DNA of 64,000 bases from Actinotalea endophytica (GCF_025717005.1 NZ_JAOVZU010000002.1:1-64000); one strand, 5' to 3'. Shown: positions 17,456-26,173, counted from the first letter of the stretch. Notes: a model not told the origin generated them from the letters alone. Program-made: numbers and translations.

Positions 17456-18754
17456 TCACTGACCGAGCACGGCGGTGACCTCGTCGTTGTCGGCCTGGAG
17501 CGTGCTCGCGTCACCCAGGATCTGGTCACGCACGAGCGTCAGCCACGGGCTGTTCGTGGCGTTGTAGGCCTGCTGGAAGTTCAGCGCGACAGGTGTCTGC
17601 CCGTTGCCGGCGACCTGGTTGATCGTGACCAGGCGCGGGTCGGCCGTCGAGTACTCGTTCTCGGCCAGGTCGGACCGCGAGACCACGTCGTTGTCCTTGG
17701 CCAGGACTCCGACCTGGGCGTCCTCGGACATCATCCAGTTGAGGAAGTTCCACGCCTGAGCGGCGTTCTGGGAGTCCTTCGACACGCCGATCCCGTCACC
17801 GCCGACGAAGGTCGAGGCACCGCCACCCGGGCCTGGGATGCCTGCCACGCCGACATCGAAGCCGGTGGTCGAGGACAGCAGCGTCGCCGGGTAGAACATC
17901 AGGCCGACCTTGCCCTCGGTGAAGCCCGCGGTCCAGGTCGGGCCGGCCTCGTCCTTGGAGGACGGCAGCACGGCGCCGGAGTCCCACAGGTCACGCCAGA
18001 TGCTGAAGACCTCGGTGCTCGGCGACTCGGCGAACAGCGCCTCCGTGCCGTCGGCGTTCATGACGTCGCCGCCGGCGGCCCAGACGCTGGGGAACCAGGT
18101 GAACACCAGGCACCCGCCGCAGTTGAGGCCGGTCGCGGTGCCGTAGACGTCGGGCTTGTTCATCGCCTGGATCGCCTTGGCGTCGGCCGCGTACTCCTCG
18201 AGGGTCGTCGGGGGCTGCTCGGGGTCGAGCCCGGCCTCGGCGTAGAGGTCCTTGTTCCAGAAGAGCATGGACAGGTCGAGCACGAACGGCAGCACGTACT
18301 CCTTGCCGTCCAAGGTGCCGGCCGAGAGGTGGCCCTTGTTGATCTGGTCCTTGAAGGACAGCCCGTCGATGTTGGTCGTCAGGTCCTGGAACAGACCCTG
18401 CTCGACCCAGTTCGGCACGTACACGATGTCGGCCGCGAACAGGTCCGGCAGACCGTTCGACCCCGCTGCGGCGCCGACCTTGGCCACGTAGTCGTCGTTC
18501 GGCACGACGGTGAGCGTGACCTGGTTCTGGTGGCTCGCGTTGTAGGCGTCCACCAGCAGGTTCGCCTGCTTCTCGAGCGGCGCCCGCGTCCACAGCGTCA
18601 GCTCGGTGCCGTCGTCCACTCCCTCGGGCCCGGCACTCGCCGCATCACTGCCGCCGGACGAACCGCCACCGCACGCCGCCATGCCGAGCGCGAGACTCGC
18701 GGCCGCGAGCCCGGTCACGGCCCGGCGCCCAACCCTGCCAAGCCTGGTCTTCAT
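17456..18754 (-). CDS. Extracellular sugar-binding lipoprotein of an ABC transporter
   Basis: 432 residues. The N terminus is a lipoprotein signal: basic start, hydrophobic stretch, lipobox LGMAAC with Cys near residue 28, then a Gly/Ser linker. The body matches family 1 solute-binding proteins (LTLWTRAPLEKQANLLVDAYN, later AAQAWNFLNWMMS). It delivers a sugar to the two permeases downstream; the operon's GH127 enzyme points to an arabinofuranose-containing oligosaccharide. The promoter region (18755-19030) is shared with the divergent LacI gene and holds candidate operators. Confidence 0.9.
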   Translation of the reverse strand: MKTRLGRVGRRAVTGLAAASLALGMAACGGGSSGGSDAASAGPEGVDDGTELTLWTRAPLEKQANLLVDAYNASHQNQVTLTVVPNDDYVAKVGAAAGSNGLPDLFAADIVYVPNWVEQGLFQDLTTNIDGLSFKDQINKGHLSAGTLDGKEYVLPFVLDLSMLFWNKDLYAEAGLDPEQPPTTLEEYAADAKAIQAMNKPDVYGTATGLNCGGCLVFTWFPSVWAAGGDVMNADGTEALFAESPSTEVFSIWRDLWDSGAVLPSSKDEAGPTWTAGFTEGKVGLMFYPATLLSSTTGFDVGVAGIPGPGGGASTFVGGDGIGVSKDSQNAAQAWNFLNWMMSEDAQVGVLAKDNDVVSRSDLAENEYSTADPRLVTINQVAGNGQTPVALNFQQAYNATNSPWLTLVRDQILGDASTLQADNDEVTAVLGQ

Positions 18755-18811
18755 ACCGACTCCTCACGTCGAGGGGCCCGCCACGCCGCCTTCGGCTGAC
18801 CGTCGCCCCTC

Positions 18812-18825
18812 CGAAACGAATTCCG
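18812..18825. promoter_or_regulatory. Candidate second LacI-type operator (imperfect)
   Basis: CGAAACGAATTCCG resembles one half of the dyad at 18948 (CGAAAC) and keeps a partial inverted repeat. It lies about 58-71 bp upstream of the binding-protein start, where repression of the transporter operon would be expected. Confidence 0.4.
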
Positions 18826-18947
18826 GACCCTGCTTCGTCACTGCCCGGCAGCCATGGCCAGAACATCGATCACCTTGGTCGCCATTAACGCTGTGACCTG
18901 CACCATGAGATCTCGCTTTGATGTCGCGGCAACCTCGCCCGGCATCT

Positions 18948-18966
18948 CGAAACCCGTTTCGGAAAC
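18948..18966. promoter_or_regulatory. LacI-family operator
   Basis: CGAAACCCGTTTCG (18948-18961) is a perfect 6-bp inverted repeat with a CC spacer, and overlaps a second dyad GTTTCGGAAAC (18956-18966). The CGAAAC/GTTTCG arm is typical of actinobacterial LacI operators. It lies between the transporter operon and the LacI gene, so it can serve both directions. A -10-like TAGAGT for the regulator lies downstream at 19004-19009. Confidence 0.65.
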
Positions 18967-19030
18967 TACTTGATCTCGGCTCGCTCGTCAACACCCTTCA
19001 CGCTAGAGTGCCTACCGGAAGAGGAGACCC

Positions 19031-20056
19031 ATGCGCGCTCGGAAGATCGCTCGGCCGACCACTCTCAGCGATGTCGCTCGGCTCGCCGGGGTCTCCCCAG
19101 CGACCGCGTCGAAGGCCCTGAACGGCCGCGACGAGGTGGCCCCGGCCACCCGCCAGCGGGTGATCGACGCGGCGGAGCGACTGGCGTTCAGCCCGAACCA
19201 GCTGGCCAAGGGTCTCTTCGCCGGCCGCACCGGCACCGTCGGACTGCTGACCAGCGACCTCGAGGGCCGGTTCGTCATCCCGATCCTCATGGGGGCGGAG
19301 GACGCCTTCGGCGCCGGCCAGGTGAACGCGTTCCTGTGCGATGCGCGCGGCGACGAGATCCGCGAGCAGCACCACCTGCGCGCGCTGCTGAGCCGACGCA
19401 TCGACGGCCTGATCGTGGTGGGCCGGCAGACGGACCCCCGCCCGTCGCTCGGGCACGACCTCGGCGTACCCGTGGTGTACGCCTACGCCCCGTCCGACGA
19501 CGAGACGGATCTGTCGATCACGCCGGACAACGTCGAGGCGGGCCGGATGGCGGCCGAGCACCTGATCAGCCTCGGCCGCACGCGCATCGCCCAGATCTCC
19601 GGCGACCGGAGCTACGCGGCGGCCCGCGACCGCGTCACGGGCGCCAACCAGGCGTTCAAGGCCGCCGGGCTGACCCCGGTCGGCGACGTGATGTTCGGTG
19701 ACTGGTCGGAGACCTGGGGGCGGGACGCGGCCGCGGCGATGCTCGCGCAGCACCCGGAGATCGACGCGGTCCTGTGCGGGTCCGACCAGATCTCCCGCGG
19801 CGTCCTGGACCACCTGCGTGACATCGGCCGGTCGGTCCCGCACGACGTGGCCGTCATGGGCTTCGACAACTGGCTCGTGCTGACCACCAACGCGCGCCCG
19901 CAGCTCTCGAGCATCGACGCCAACCTCAAGCAGCTGGGCCGCACGGCCGCCGAGCGGGTGTTCGCCGCGCTCGACGGCGAGGACATCGGTACCGGCATCG
20001 AGCTGACGCCACCGCGTCTCGTGATCCGCGGCTCGACCGTGGCACGCCTGGGCTAG
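19031..20056 (+). CDS. LacI-family regulator of the arabinoside locus
   Basis: 341 residues from ATG 19031, with GAGGAG upstream. The N-terminal helix-turn-helix and hinge are classical (TLSDVARLAGVSPATASKAL, about residues 10-29, then LAFSPNQLAKGLFAG). A periplasmic-binding-protein-like sensor domain follows (GLLTSDLEGRF, VPHDVAVMGFDNW). By position it should repress the divergent binding protein, permease and GH127 operon until a sugar ligand binds. It is probably autoregulated through the dyad at 18948-18966. Confidence 0.9.
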   Translation: MRARKIARPTTLSDVARLAGVSPATASKALNGRDEVAPATRQRVIDAAERLAFSPNQLAKGLFAGRTGTVGLLTSDLEGRFVIPILMGAEDAFGAGQVNAFLCDARGDEIREQHHLRALLSRRIDGLIVVGRQTDPRPSLGHDLGVPVVYAYAPSDDETDLSITPDNVEAGRMAAEHLISLGRTRIAQISGDRSYAAARDRVTGANQAFKAAGLTPVGDVMFGDWSETWGRDAAAAMLAQHPEIDAVLCGSDQISRGVLDHLRDIGRSVPHDVAVMGFDNWLVLTTNARPQLSSIDANLKQLGRTAAERVFAALDGEDIGTGIELTPPRLVIRGSTVARLG

Positions 20057-20070
20057 CTCCCCCGCGCAGG

Positions 20071-20664
20071 TCAGTCGCGGATCGCACCCTCCACGGCCGC
20101 GAACGCGCCCCCGATCATCTCGGCGAGGTCGCCCCGGGCGCCGTCGGCGACCCAGCGTTCGAAGGAGACGCGCAGGGCGCCGCCCGCGACCACGGCCGTC
20201 ATCTCGGGCGCGAGGTCGCGCTCGTCCGCTCCGGTGCGCCGACGCACGGCGTCGCGGACCGCGCCCTCCCAGCGGGAGTACTCGAGCATGTCGCGCGCGA
20301 CCAGCGACGGCGTCGCGGCGACGATCCGCGCCCGGGTCAGGGCCGCGGTGGCGTCCATCCCGAGCGCACGGCCGAGCTCGATCATCGCGTTGCGGACCGA
20401 CTCCAGCGGGTGCTCCACGGCGGGCCGCGCCTCGATCGTGGCCGCGAAGAGCGCGAGCTGCTCGCCGCTGTCCGGCCACAGGACGTCCTCCTTCGCGCCG
20501 AAGTAGCGGAAGAACGTGCGCTCCGAGACCCAGGCGCGCTCGGCGATCTCACCGACGGTGACCGCGTCGTAGCCGCGCTCGGCGAACAGCTCGGTCGCGG
20601 CGGCGACGAGCTGTTCGCGGGTACGGAGCTTCTTGCGGTCCCGCAGCGACTCGGTGGCGTCCAT
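20071..20664 (-). CDS. TetR/AcrR-family transcriptional regulator
   Basis: 197 residues from ATG 20664. The HTH is clear: REQLVAAATELFAERGYDAV then VGEIAERAWVSERTFFRYFG (about residues 16-56). The ligand domain is not assignable. A TACGCT -10 (20672-20677) lies 7 nt from the ATG, so the mRNA is probably leaderless. It is divergent from a small membrane protein and a quinone-reductase-like gene, whose promoter carries a GTCA/TGAC dyad that it may bind. Confidence 0.85.
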   Translation of the reverse strand: MDATESLRDRKKLRTREQLVAAATELFAERGYDAVTVGEIAERAWVSERTFFRYFGAKEDVLWPDSGEQLALFAATIEARPAVEHPLESVRNAMIELGRALGMDATAALTRARIVAATPSLVARDMLEYSRWEGAVRDAVRRRTGADERDLAPEMTAVVAGGALRVSFERWVADGARGDLAEMIGGAFAAVEGAIRD

Positions 20665-20671
20665 GCCGGAC

Positions 20672-20677
20672 AGCGTA
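20672..20677 (-). promoter_or_regulatory. -10 element of leaderless TetR gene
   Basis: TACGCT on the minus strand, separated by GTCCGGC from the ATG at 20664. The spacing places transcription start at or next to the start codon. Confidence 0.5.
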
Positions 20678-20724
20678 GCGCGTGCGGACAGACACCGCCA
20701 TACGGCGCTCACCTGTTTTTGGCA

Positions 20725-20757
20725 GTCATTGACATCTGACAGAGTGCGACCTACGGT
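20725..20757 (+). promoter_or_regulatory. Sigma-70-type promoter with candidate TetR operator
   Basis: TTGACA (20729-20734), a 17-bp spacer and TACGGT (20752-20757) stand 6 nt before the ATG at 20764, predicting a leaderless transcript. The -35 is embedded in GTCATTGACATCTGAC (20725-20740), whose GTCA and TGAC ends form a dyad. Binding there by the divergent TetR protein would block RNA polymerase. Confidence 0.65.
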
Positions 20758-20763
20758 GGTGCC

Positions 20764-21159
20764 ATGACCAAGGAGCAAGCCGTGACCCACCTCACCGCCA
20801 CCCCCGCCCTCGTCGTCGCCTTCGCGATCATGGCCGTGACCGGTCTGCTGCTGATGCGCTCGGCGCCGTCGTACGGATCGCTGCTGATCAACCTGCACAA
20901 GGTCGGAGTGCTGCTGCTGATCGCCGCGGTCGTGCTGCGCGCCCGCGCGGCCCACCTCGACACCGGCCTGCCCGGCACCACCTGGGCCGTGCTCGTGGTG
21001 GTGGCCGTCGCCGTGGTGCTCGCGGTCGCCACCGGCGGACTGCTCAGCGCACTGTCCAGCCCGCCGGCTGCGGTCCTCGTGGCGCACCGGATCCTGCCGT
21101 TCGCGGTCCTCGCGACCACCGTCGTCGCCGCCGTGCTGGTGCCGGCCCCGGTCCGCTGA
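20764..21159 (+). CDS. Small four-helix membrane protein
   Basis: 131 residues with four likely membrane segments (TPALVVAFAIMAVTGLLLM, VGVLLLIAAVVL, WAVLVVVAVAVVLAVA, LPFAVLATTVVAAVLV). It carries an NLHK motif between helices 1 and 2 and an AHR motif before helix 4, a His placement reminiscent of small cytochrome-b-like membrane proteins, though heme binding is only a thought. It is co-oriented with the dehydrogenase at 21196 (36 bp gap) and divergent from a TetR regulator, so it is probably induced with that enzyme. Confidence 0.7.
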   Translation: MTKEQAVTHLTATPALVVAFAIMAVTGLLLMRSAPSYGSLLINLHKVGVLLLIAAVVLRARAAHLDTGLPGTTWAVLVVVAVAVVLAVATGGLLSALSSPPAAVLVAHRILPFAVLATTVVAAVLVPAPVR

Positions 21160-21195
21160 GCGCACGCGACCCACCCCGCGAAGGAGCAGAACCCC

Positions 21196-22182
21196 ATGAC
21201 CACGTACACCAGCGTCACGGTGACCCACCGGGGAGGCCTCGACGCCGTGGCAGTGCTCGACCGGCCGCTGCGCGACCCCGAGCCCGGCGAGGCCCGGATC
21301 CGCGTGATCACAGCACCGGTGTGCCAGGACGACGTCGCGATCCGGATCGGGAACCGCCCGTTCCTGCGCAAGCCCCCGTTCGTGCCGGGCTACGCCTTCA
21401 TCGGCGTCGTGGACGCGGTCGGCGAGGGCGTCACGGACGTGTCGGTCGGCGACCGGGTCACGGCCCTGACCCAGTTCGACAGCCACGCCGAGGTGATCTA
21501 CCGCCCCCAGGGCGAGCTCGCCCCCGTGCCTGATGAGCTCGATCCCGTCCGGGCCGCTCCCCTGGTGCTCAACTACCTCGTCGCGCAGCAGGTCCTGCAC
21601 CGCGTTGCCCACGTCGAGCGCGGGCAGTCGGTCCTCGTGATCGGAGCCAGCGGCGGAGTCGGCACCGCGTTCCTCGACCTGGCTCGACTCGCCGGCCTAC
21701 GCGCCTACGGCACCGCGTCGCCCCGCAAGCACCCGGTCGTGGCCGGCTACGGCGCCACGCCGATCGACTACCGTTCCGGCGACCTGGTCGCTGCCGTCCG
21801 CCGGCACGAGCCCGACGGCGTGGACCTCGTGGTCAACGGCATGGGCCCGGAGTACCTGAGCGACGGTCTGGCCGCGCTACGACGAGGCGGCAGGCTCGTC
21901 GCCTACGGCGCCCCGCAGGGCCTCGGCGCCCTGGCTGTCCTGATCGGCCGGCTCGTCGCCACGAACGTCACGCCGAACGGCAAGAGGATCATCGGCTACG
22001 GCACCCACCGCGAAGGCGTCACCTCGTTCAAGGAGGACTGGGCCACGCTGTTCGAGCTGCTCGGCCGGCGGCAGATCGAGCCTCTGGTCGCCGGGACCTA
22101 CCCGCTGCGCCGGGCACGGGACGCCTACGCCCGGCTCGAGAGCGGGAGTGTGGCGGGCACCCTGGTGCTCACCGTGCCGTAG
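21196..22182 (+). CDS. Medium-chain dehydrogenase/quinone reductase-like oxidoreductase
   Basis: 328 residues from ATG 21196 with AAGGAG upstream. It has the GroES-like N-terminal half (PFVPGYAFIGVVDAVGEGV) and a nucleotide-binding half with VLVIGASGGVGTAFLDLA (about residues 150-167), typical of NADPH-dependent quinone oxidoreductases. The structural zinc Cys cluster is absent, as in zinc-independent members. Predicted to reduce quinones or enones in the cytoplasm. It shares the TetR-controlled promoter with the membrane protein upstream. Confidence 0.85.
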   Translation: MTTYTSVTVTHRGGLDAVAVLDRPLRDPEPGEARIRVITAPVCQDDVAIRIGNRPFLRKPPFVPGYAFIGVVDAVGEGVTDVSVGDRVTALTQFDSHAEVIYRPQGELAPVPDELDPVRAAPLVLNYLVAQQVLHRVAHVERGQSVLVIGASGGVGTAFLDLARLAGLRAYGTASPRKHPVVAGYGATPIDYRSGDLVAAVRRHEPDGVDLVVNGMGPEYLSDGLAALRRGGRLVAYGAPQGLGALAVLIGRLVATNVTPNGKRIIGYGTHREGVTSFKEDWATLFELLGRRQIEPLVAGTYPLRRARDAYARLESGSVAGTLVLTVP

Positions 22183-22325
22183 GCCGCTCGGCCGCGCGGA
22201 CGGTGCACCGGGGCGGCGTCCGTTCTCGGCCGGCAGTGCCGCAGAGGACGGACACCGTGCGTGATCGATCTTGGACACCGATACCCTTCTCGCGCCAAAC
22301 CGCCAGAACGCCGGAGGTGCCCCTC

Positions 22326-23303
22326 GTGACTGCCAGCGGACCTCGACCGTCGATCTGGGGCTACGCCGGGCGCGGCGTGGTCGTCGGGTTCGTGGTGTTC
22401 ATCGTGTGGGGATTCGTGAGCCCGATCCTCATCGAGCGAGACAAGTACGAGTACTTCGGGTTCACCTGGATCAACCTCTTCGGGTGGGAGGCGATCGGCG
22501 TCATCGGTGGTCTCGCCCTCGGTGCCGTGGCGATCTCCAGGCACGACGCGCGGGTGCGGGCTGCCGCCGACACGCAGCGGGTGGCGGCCGGACGCCTGGA
22601 GCGTGAGCGGCACGCGGAGCAGCGACGTCAGCTCGAGGAGCGGATCTCCGGGTACGCCGCTCGGGCCGAACGTGAGTTCACCGGCCTTCCCACGACCCTC
22701 ACCCAGGCGGCGGACCTGCACGACGAAGCCCTCGAGCACTTCCGCGAAGGTGCCTACTCGCCGTTCTGGTCGGCGATCGAGCGAGCGTTCGTCCTGCTGG
22801 GCACGTACAACGCAGCCCTGCGCACGATCCAGACGTGCGCTGACGACCATGCCAGGACCAGACAGTCCTACCTGGCCGGGGGCGGCTCCCCCGACGTCGT
22901 CGCACCCTTCCCGGTGACTCTGGTCGCCGCCGAGGCCACCGGGGCGGCCGAACCGGTGGCCGCTGCCCTGCGCACCCTGGCCTACCGCGCGCAGAAGGAC
23001 CCCGTGTACGCCCAGATCTGGGAGCAGCGGCGCACGACCGCGGCTGTCGTCCAAGGGTTCACGAGCCTCGAGCACGCGGTCGGCAGCCTCGCCACCACGG
23101 TCCAGCAGAGCACGCTCGGCCTCGTCCACGAGCTCCGGTCGGTCGGAGCCGGCGTCGGACGCGCGACCGACGCGATCACCACCACGGCGACCGAAGCGGA
23201 GCGGTCGCGTGACGCCGCAGCCACCCAGCTCCGGACGACCGTGGAGCGGGCCGTCTGGCTGCTCGACGACCATCGTCAACGGGCGGCCGGCTGGCGCACG
23301 TGA
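22326..23303 (+). CDS. Membrane-anchored coiled-coil protein of unknown function
   Basis: 325 residues from GTG 22326, chosen because GGAGGTG lies just before it. Two membrane segments come first (about residues 16-36 GVVVGFVVFIVWGFVSPIL and about 50-70 FGWEAIGVIGGLALGAVA). A long charged helical region follows (RLERERHAEQRRQLEERI), then an alpha-helical body with a C-terminal stretch rich in Ala/Thr/Arg that looks coiled-coil. I do not recognise the family. It converges on the GAF gene with 16 bp between stops. Confidence 0.7.
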   Translation: MTASGPRPSIWGYAGRGVVVGFVVFIVWGFVSPILIERDKYEYFGFTWINLFGWEAIGVIGGLALGAVAISRHDARVRAAADTQRVAAGRLERERHAEQRRQLEERISGYAARAEREFTGLPTTLTQAADLHDEALEHFREGAYSPFWSAIERAFVLLGTYNAALRTIQTCADDHARTRQSYLAGGGSPDVVAPFPVTLVAAEATGAAEPVAAALRTLAYRAQKDPVYAQIWEQRRTTAAVVQGFTSLEHAVGSLATTVQQSTLGLVHELRSVGAGVGRATDAITTTATEAERSRDAAATQLRTTVERAVWLLDDHRQRAAGWRT

Positions 23304-23319
23304 ACCCGGCCCGCTCCTG

Positions 23320-23832
23320 TCATCGGTCGACGCGGATCGCCCCGGACTCCAGGCCCTCCCGTGCCCGGTCGGCGGCGTCGCGCTGAGCGGAGATCTCCAG
23401 CTCGGCACCCGCGGTGCTACGGAGGTGAGCGATCGCGGCCTGCTGAGCGGCCGTCAGCGCCGCCGGGCGCTGCCACCACAGGTCGATCACCGACTCGACG
23501 CGTCCCTGCGCGCCGATCGGCACGGCCGTCACCGACCGCAGGCCACCCAGCAGGGCACGGACGCGCACCCCGGGATCACGGCGGTCGACGTGCCAGTCGG
23601 GGACGGTGAGGACCTGGCCGTAGGCCGCGGCGGTCACGGCCGGGCCCCGGCATGCCTGCTCCTGCCACTGCTCGGCCTCCCGAGCACGGGGCCCGGTGCA
23701 GTGCACCAGGCGGGGACCACCGTCGGCATCGAAGCCGAGGACACACGCCTCGTCGGCGCCGAGACCGAGCACCGCCACACGAGCCAGCCAGCGCAGAACC
23801 GCGTCGTGACGGGGTGCACTCACGTCCAGCAA
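23320..23832 (-). CDS. GAF-domain protein
   Basis: 170 residues. The best start is TTG 23832, 8 nt after GGAG. The sequence reads as one GAF domain: an early strand-helix (VLRWLARVAVLGLGADEACVL), the conserved central ACRGPAVTAAAYGQVLTVPD and the terminal LRSVTAVPIGAQGRVESVIDL. Such single GAF proteins bind small ligands or dimerise in actinobacterial signalling; no output domain (ANTAR, GGDEF, PP2C) is attached. Ligand unknown. Confidence 0.7.
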   Translation of the reverse strand: MLDVSAPRHDAVLRWLARVAVLGLGADEACVLGFDADGGPRLVHCTGPRAREAEQWQEQACRGPAVTAAAYGQVLTVPDWHVDRRDPGVRVRALLGGLRSVTAVPIGAQGRVESVIDLWWQRPAALTAAQQAAIAHLRSTAGAELEISAQRDAADRAREGLESGAIRVDR

Positions 23833-24223
23833 GGGACCGTCTCCTTTGACCTGCCCTCACGCCCGGCTCTCCAGACGTAGCCCCATGGTCCTCTCGTTCA
23901 GCACGGCGCGCGTGGGACCTCGACGCCGAGATGCTGCCTGACCCGGGAGGTGAGTCTCGTCACATCGGTGTCGGCAGTGCGTGCCGGCGGATGCCCAACC
24001 GGACCCGTGAGGAGCTAGCATCGAGCTCCCGGTACCAGCGGCGCCTCGGGTACAGCCGAGGACGCGCGGACCGAGATCCGGCCGTCGCCCCGTACGCACC
24101 CTTGCGGCCCACCACGATCCCCGGATCCCACTTCGACGCCGGCCGGCGACCGCTCGGCGGGTTCGTCCCGAGGGACGACCCACCGGCCCCCTCCTCGACC
24201 CTCCGACCACCTGTGAGGCTTCG
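23833..24223. other. Gene-poor stretch of about 390 bp
   Basis: Short open frames exist on both strands but none has a convincing start signal, normal composition or recognisable protein. A TAGCAT hexamer near 24016 could be a -10 element, and the last 20 bp supply GAGG before the CheW-like gene. Nothing else is supported. Confidence 0.4.
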
Positions 24224-24619
24224 ATGACCCCGCACCTGACATTCACCCTCGAAGGCACCCGCTACGCGCTCCCGACCACGGCCATCGCCGCCGTCCTGCC
24301 GGCGATGCCGTGGGCCGGTGGCCCCCTGGCCGCACCCACCACCCTGCGCCCCGTCGACGTGCGACCTGCCCTGGCGGGTGTGGCGACCCAGGCCGGCGCC
24401 GCCTGCCCGCTCGTCACGATCCGCAACGCGCTGCCGGTGGTGTTCCCGGTCGACAGCCTCGACCAGGTGACCGACCTCGGCGATCCCTCCGTCACGAGCG
24501 TCCACGGCGCCGACCTCGTCTCCGGGATGCACGGCGGTGCCGATCAGGTCCTCATCCTGAACCCGGTCGCCATCGTGCGGCTCGCCGACAACACCGTGAC
24601 ACCCTCACCCGAGGCCTGA
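24224..24619 (+). CDS. CheW-like domain protein (tentative)
   Basis: 131 residues from ATG 24224 with GAGG upstream. The opening LTFTLEGTRYALPTTAIAAVLP has the pattern of the first strands of CheW domains (hydrophobic strand, Gly, Tyr-Ala-Leu-Pro, then helix with VxP), and a later VTSVHGADLVSGM...VLILNP segment fits the end of that fold. No CheA, receptor or other chemotaxis gene is nearby, so a motility role is unlikely from this context. It could be an unrelated beta protein. Confidence 0.45.
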   Translation: MTPHLTFTLEGTRYALPTTAIAAVLPAMPWAGGPLAAPTTLRPVDVRPALAGVATQAGAACPLVTIRNALPVVFPVDSLDQVTDLGDPSVTSVHGADLVSGMHGGADQVLILNPVAIVRLADNTVTPSPEA

Positions 24620-24803
24620 GTCGCCAGGCGTCACCGGCGACGACCCGGCCGCACGCCCTCGGCTTCATGGACGCCGAGCCCGCGAGCGGGGACGTCCGGG
24701 CGCCGGATCGCGTGTCGCGGAAGTTCCGGTATGGCCCGGCGCTCGCGCTGACGCGGAGGAGTCGCCTCCTGACAACGGGCACCTGCCGACGGGCCGCTCG
24801 GCG

Positions 24804-25268
24804 TCACGGCTCCGGCGCCACCTTGTCTCGCCAGACCGTGTAGCGCGGCGGGAAGACCCCGCGCGGTTCGTAGTTCGCCCACATCACCCGGTCCAGCAGG
24901 AGCTCGACGAGAACGGTGTCCGGCCCCGGGATGAAGGGGCAGGCGGCGGCGACCTCGTCCCGCAGCGCGACGTCCGCGCTGATCCGGGCGCGGCCGACGA
25001 CCATCAGCTCGTCGTCAACGTCCTCCGACCCGGTCGAGTGCAACGCGTAGCGTCCGTCACGTTCGAGGTCCTTCAGCTTGGGTGACGGTTCGATGAAGGC
25101 GAACATCGAGCCGACGGCCCAGACCGGCATGATCGGGTGGATCCTCGGTGCGCCGCCGCGATCGACCGTGGCGAGGTAGCCGAAGCCGGTTCCCGGGACG
25201 GTGAGCAGGGAGGTCGCCACCTCCGCCACATCTGGTGCCTGCCGTGCGAACTGCGCCCACGTGGCCAT
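24804..25268 (-). CDS. Pyridoxamine 5'-phosphate oxidase-family flavoprotein
   Basis: 154 residues from ATG 25268. It has the split-barrel FMN-binding pattern: GFGYLATVDRGGAPRIHPIMPVWA at about residues 28-51, then KLKDLERDGRYALHS and GRARISAD. These proteins bind FMN or F420 and act as general reductases, or heme-degrading enzymes in some cases; no specific substrate is indicated. A CAGGAT hexamer 7 nt before the ATG could make it leaderless. It is divergent from the methyltransferase at 25379. Confidence 0.8.
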   Translation of the reverse strand: MATWAQFARQAPDVAEVATSLLTVPGTGFGYLATVDRGGAPRIHPIMPVWAVGSMFAFIEPSPKLKDLERDGRYALHSTGSEDVDDELMVVGRARISADVALRDEVAAACPFIPGPDTVLVELLLDRVMWANYEPRGVFPPRYTVWRDKVAPEP

Positions 25269-25378
25269 GGCGCCGATCCTGACACGGCGAGCGCGTGGGA
25301 GCTGGCCGTTGACGCGATGTCTCCGGGCCGGGACCAACGGCTCTCGCTCCCTCGGCGCGGGTCGGGCATCACTGAGAT

Positions 25379-26173
25379 GTGCCGGAGCGATCGGGCGAGC
25401 CCGCGATGCAGGACTTCTACCGTCGCTTCTACGAGCGCGTGCCGACCTCGCCGGCCTACCGACGGCTCTGCGAGCTGAGCCTCGGGGGCGACCTGGGCCA
25501 GCACGGGTTCGCCGACCTCGCGCAGATCGACGACCTGATCGAAGCACTCCGGCCGCGCGCCGGGCACCGCGTCCTGGACCTGGGCTGCGGGACCGGACAG
25601 ATCAGCGAGCGCGTCGCCGTGCGGACGGGCGCGGCGGTGACGGGTGTGGACTTGTCGCCCCTGGCGATCGCGGCCGCCAAGGCCAGGACCGCCGACCGCC
25701 CCGCGCTGGAGTTCGTCTGCGCCGATCTGAACACCCTCCGGCCCGAGCCGGCGAGCCTCGATGCCGTGATGGCGATCGACAGCCTCTACTTCGCCGACGA
25801 CCTGCCCGACCTGGCAGCCCGGTTGCTCACAGCGCTGCGGCCGGGGGGACGGATGTCGTTCCTGCACAGCCACGGCCGGCTGCCGTGGATCCCCGAGGAT
25901 GAGTTCGACCGATCGACGCTCGACCCGCAGCGGACCCCCGTCGGCGCGGCGCTGGTCGCCGCAGGCGCCGACCCGGTGGCCACCGACCTCACCGCCGAGG
26001 ACGTACGGCTCGCCGAGCTGCGCCTGGAGGTGCTCCGCGCCCTGCACGACGATTTCGCCACCGAGGACCTGCTCGACGTGTGGGACAACCGGCGCGCCGA
26101 GGCCGACGGCACCCTCCGCGCCGCCCGAGCCGGCCTGCACCGCCGCTATCGGCTCGATGCGCAACGACGCTAG
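25379..26173 (+). CDS. SAM-dependent methyltransferase
   Basis: 264 residues from GTG 25379; an in-frame ATG at 25406 is an alternative because neither has a strong ribosome site. The class I fold is clear: motif I VLDLGCGTGQIS (about residues 64-75), motif II GVDLSPLAIAAAKA, an acidic ADLNTL and motif III with LRPGGRMSF. The closest general type is the ubiE/small-molecule methyltransferase group; the acceptor is unknown. It ends just before the bidirectional terminator at 26260. Confidence 0.85.
   Translation: MPERSGEPAMQDFYRRFYERVPTSPAYRRLCELSLGGDLGQHGFADLAQIDDLIEALRPRAGHRVLDLGCGTGQISERVAVRTGAAVTGVDLSPLAIAAAKARTADRPALEFVCADLNTLRPEPASLDAVMAIDSLYFADDLPDLAARLLTALRPGGRMSFLHSHGRLPWIPEDEFDRSTLDPQRTPVGAALVAAGADPVATDLTAEDVRLAELRLEVLRALHDDFATEDLLDVWDNRRAEADGTLRAARAGLHRRYRLDAQRR

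Noticed and set aside
23320-24619. GAF plus CheW-like genes as a chemotaxis module
   Set aside because: The genes converge on an empty 390-bp stretch with opposite directions and no CheA, CheY, receptor or flagellar gene is present.
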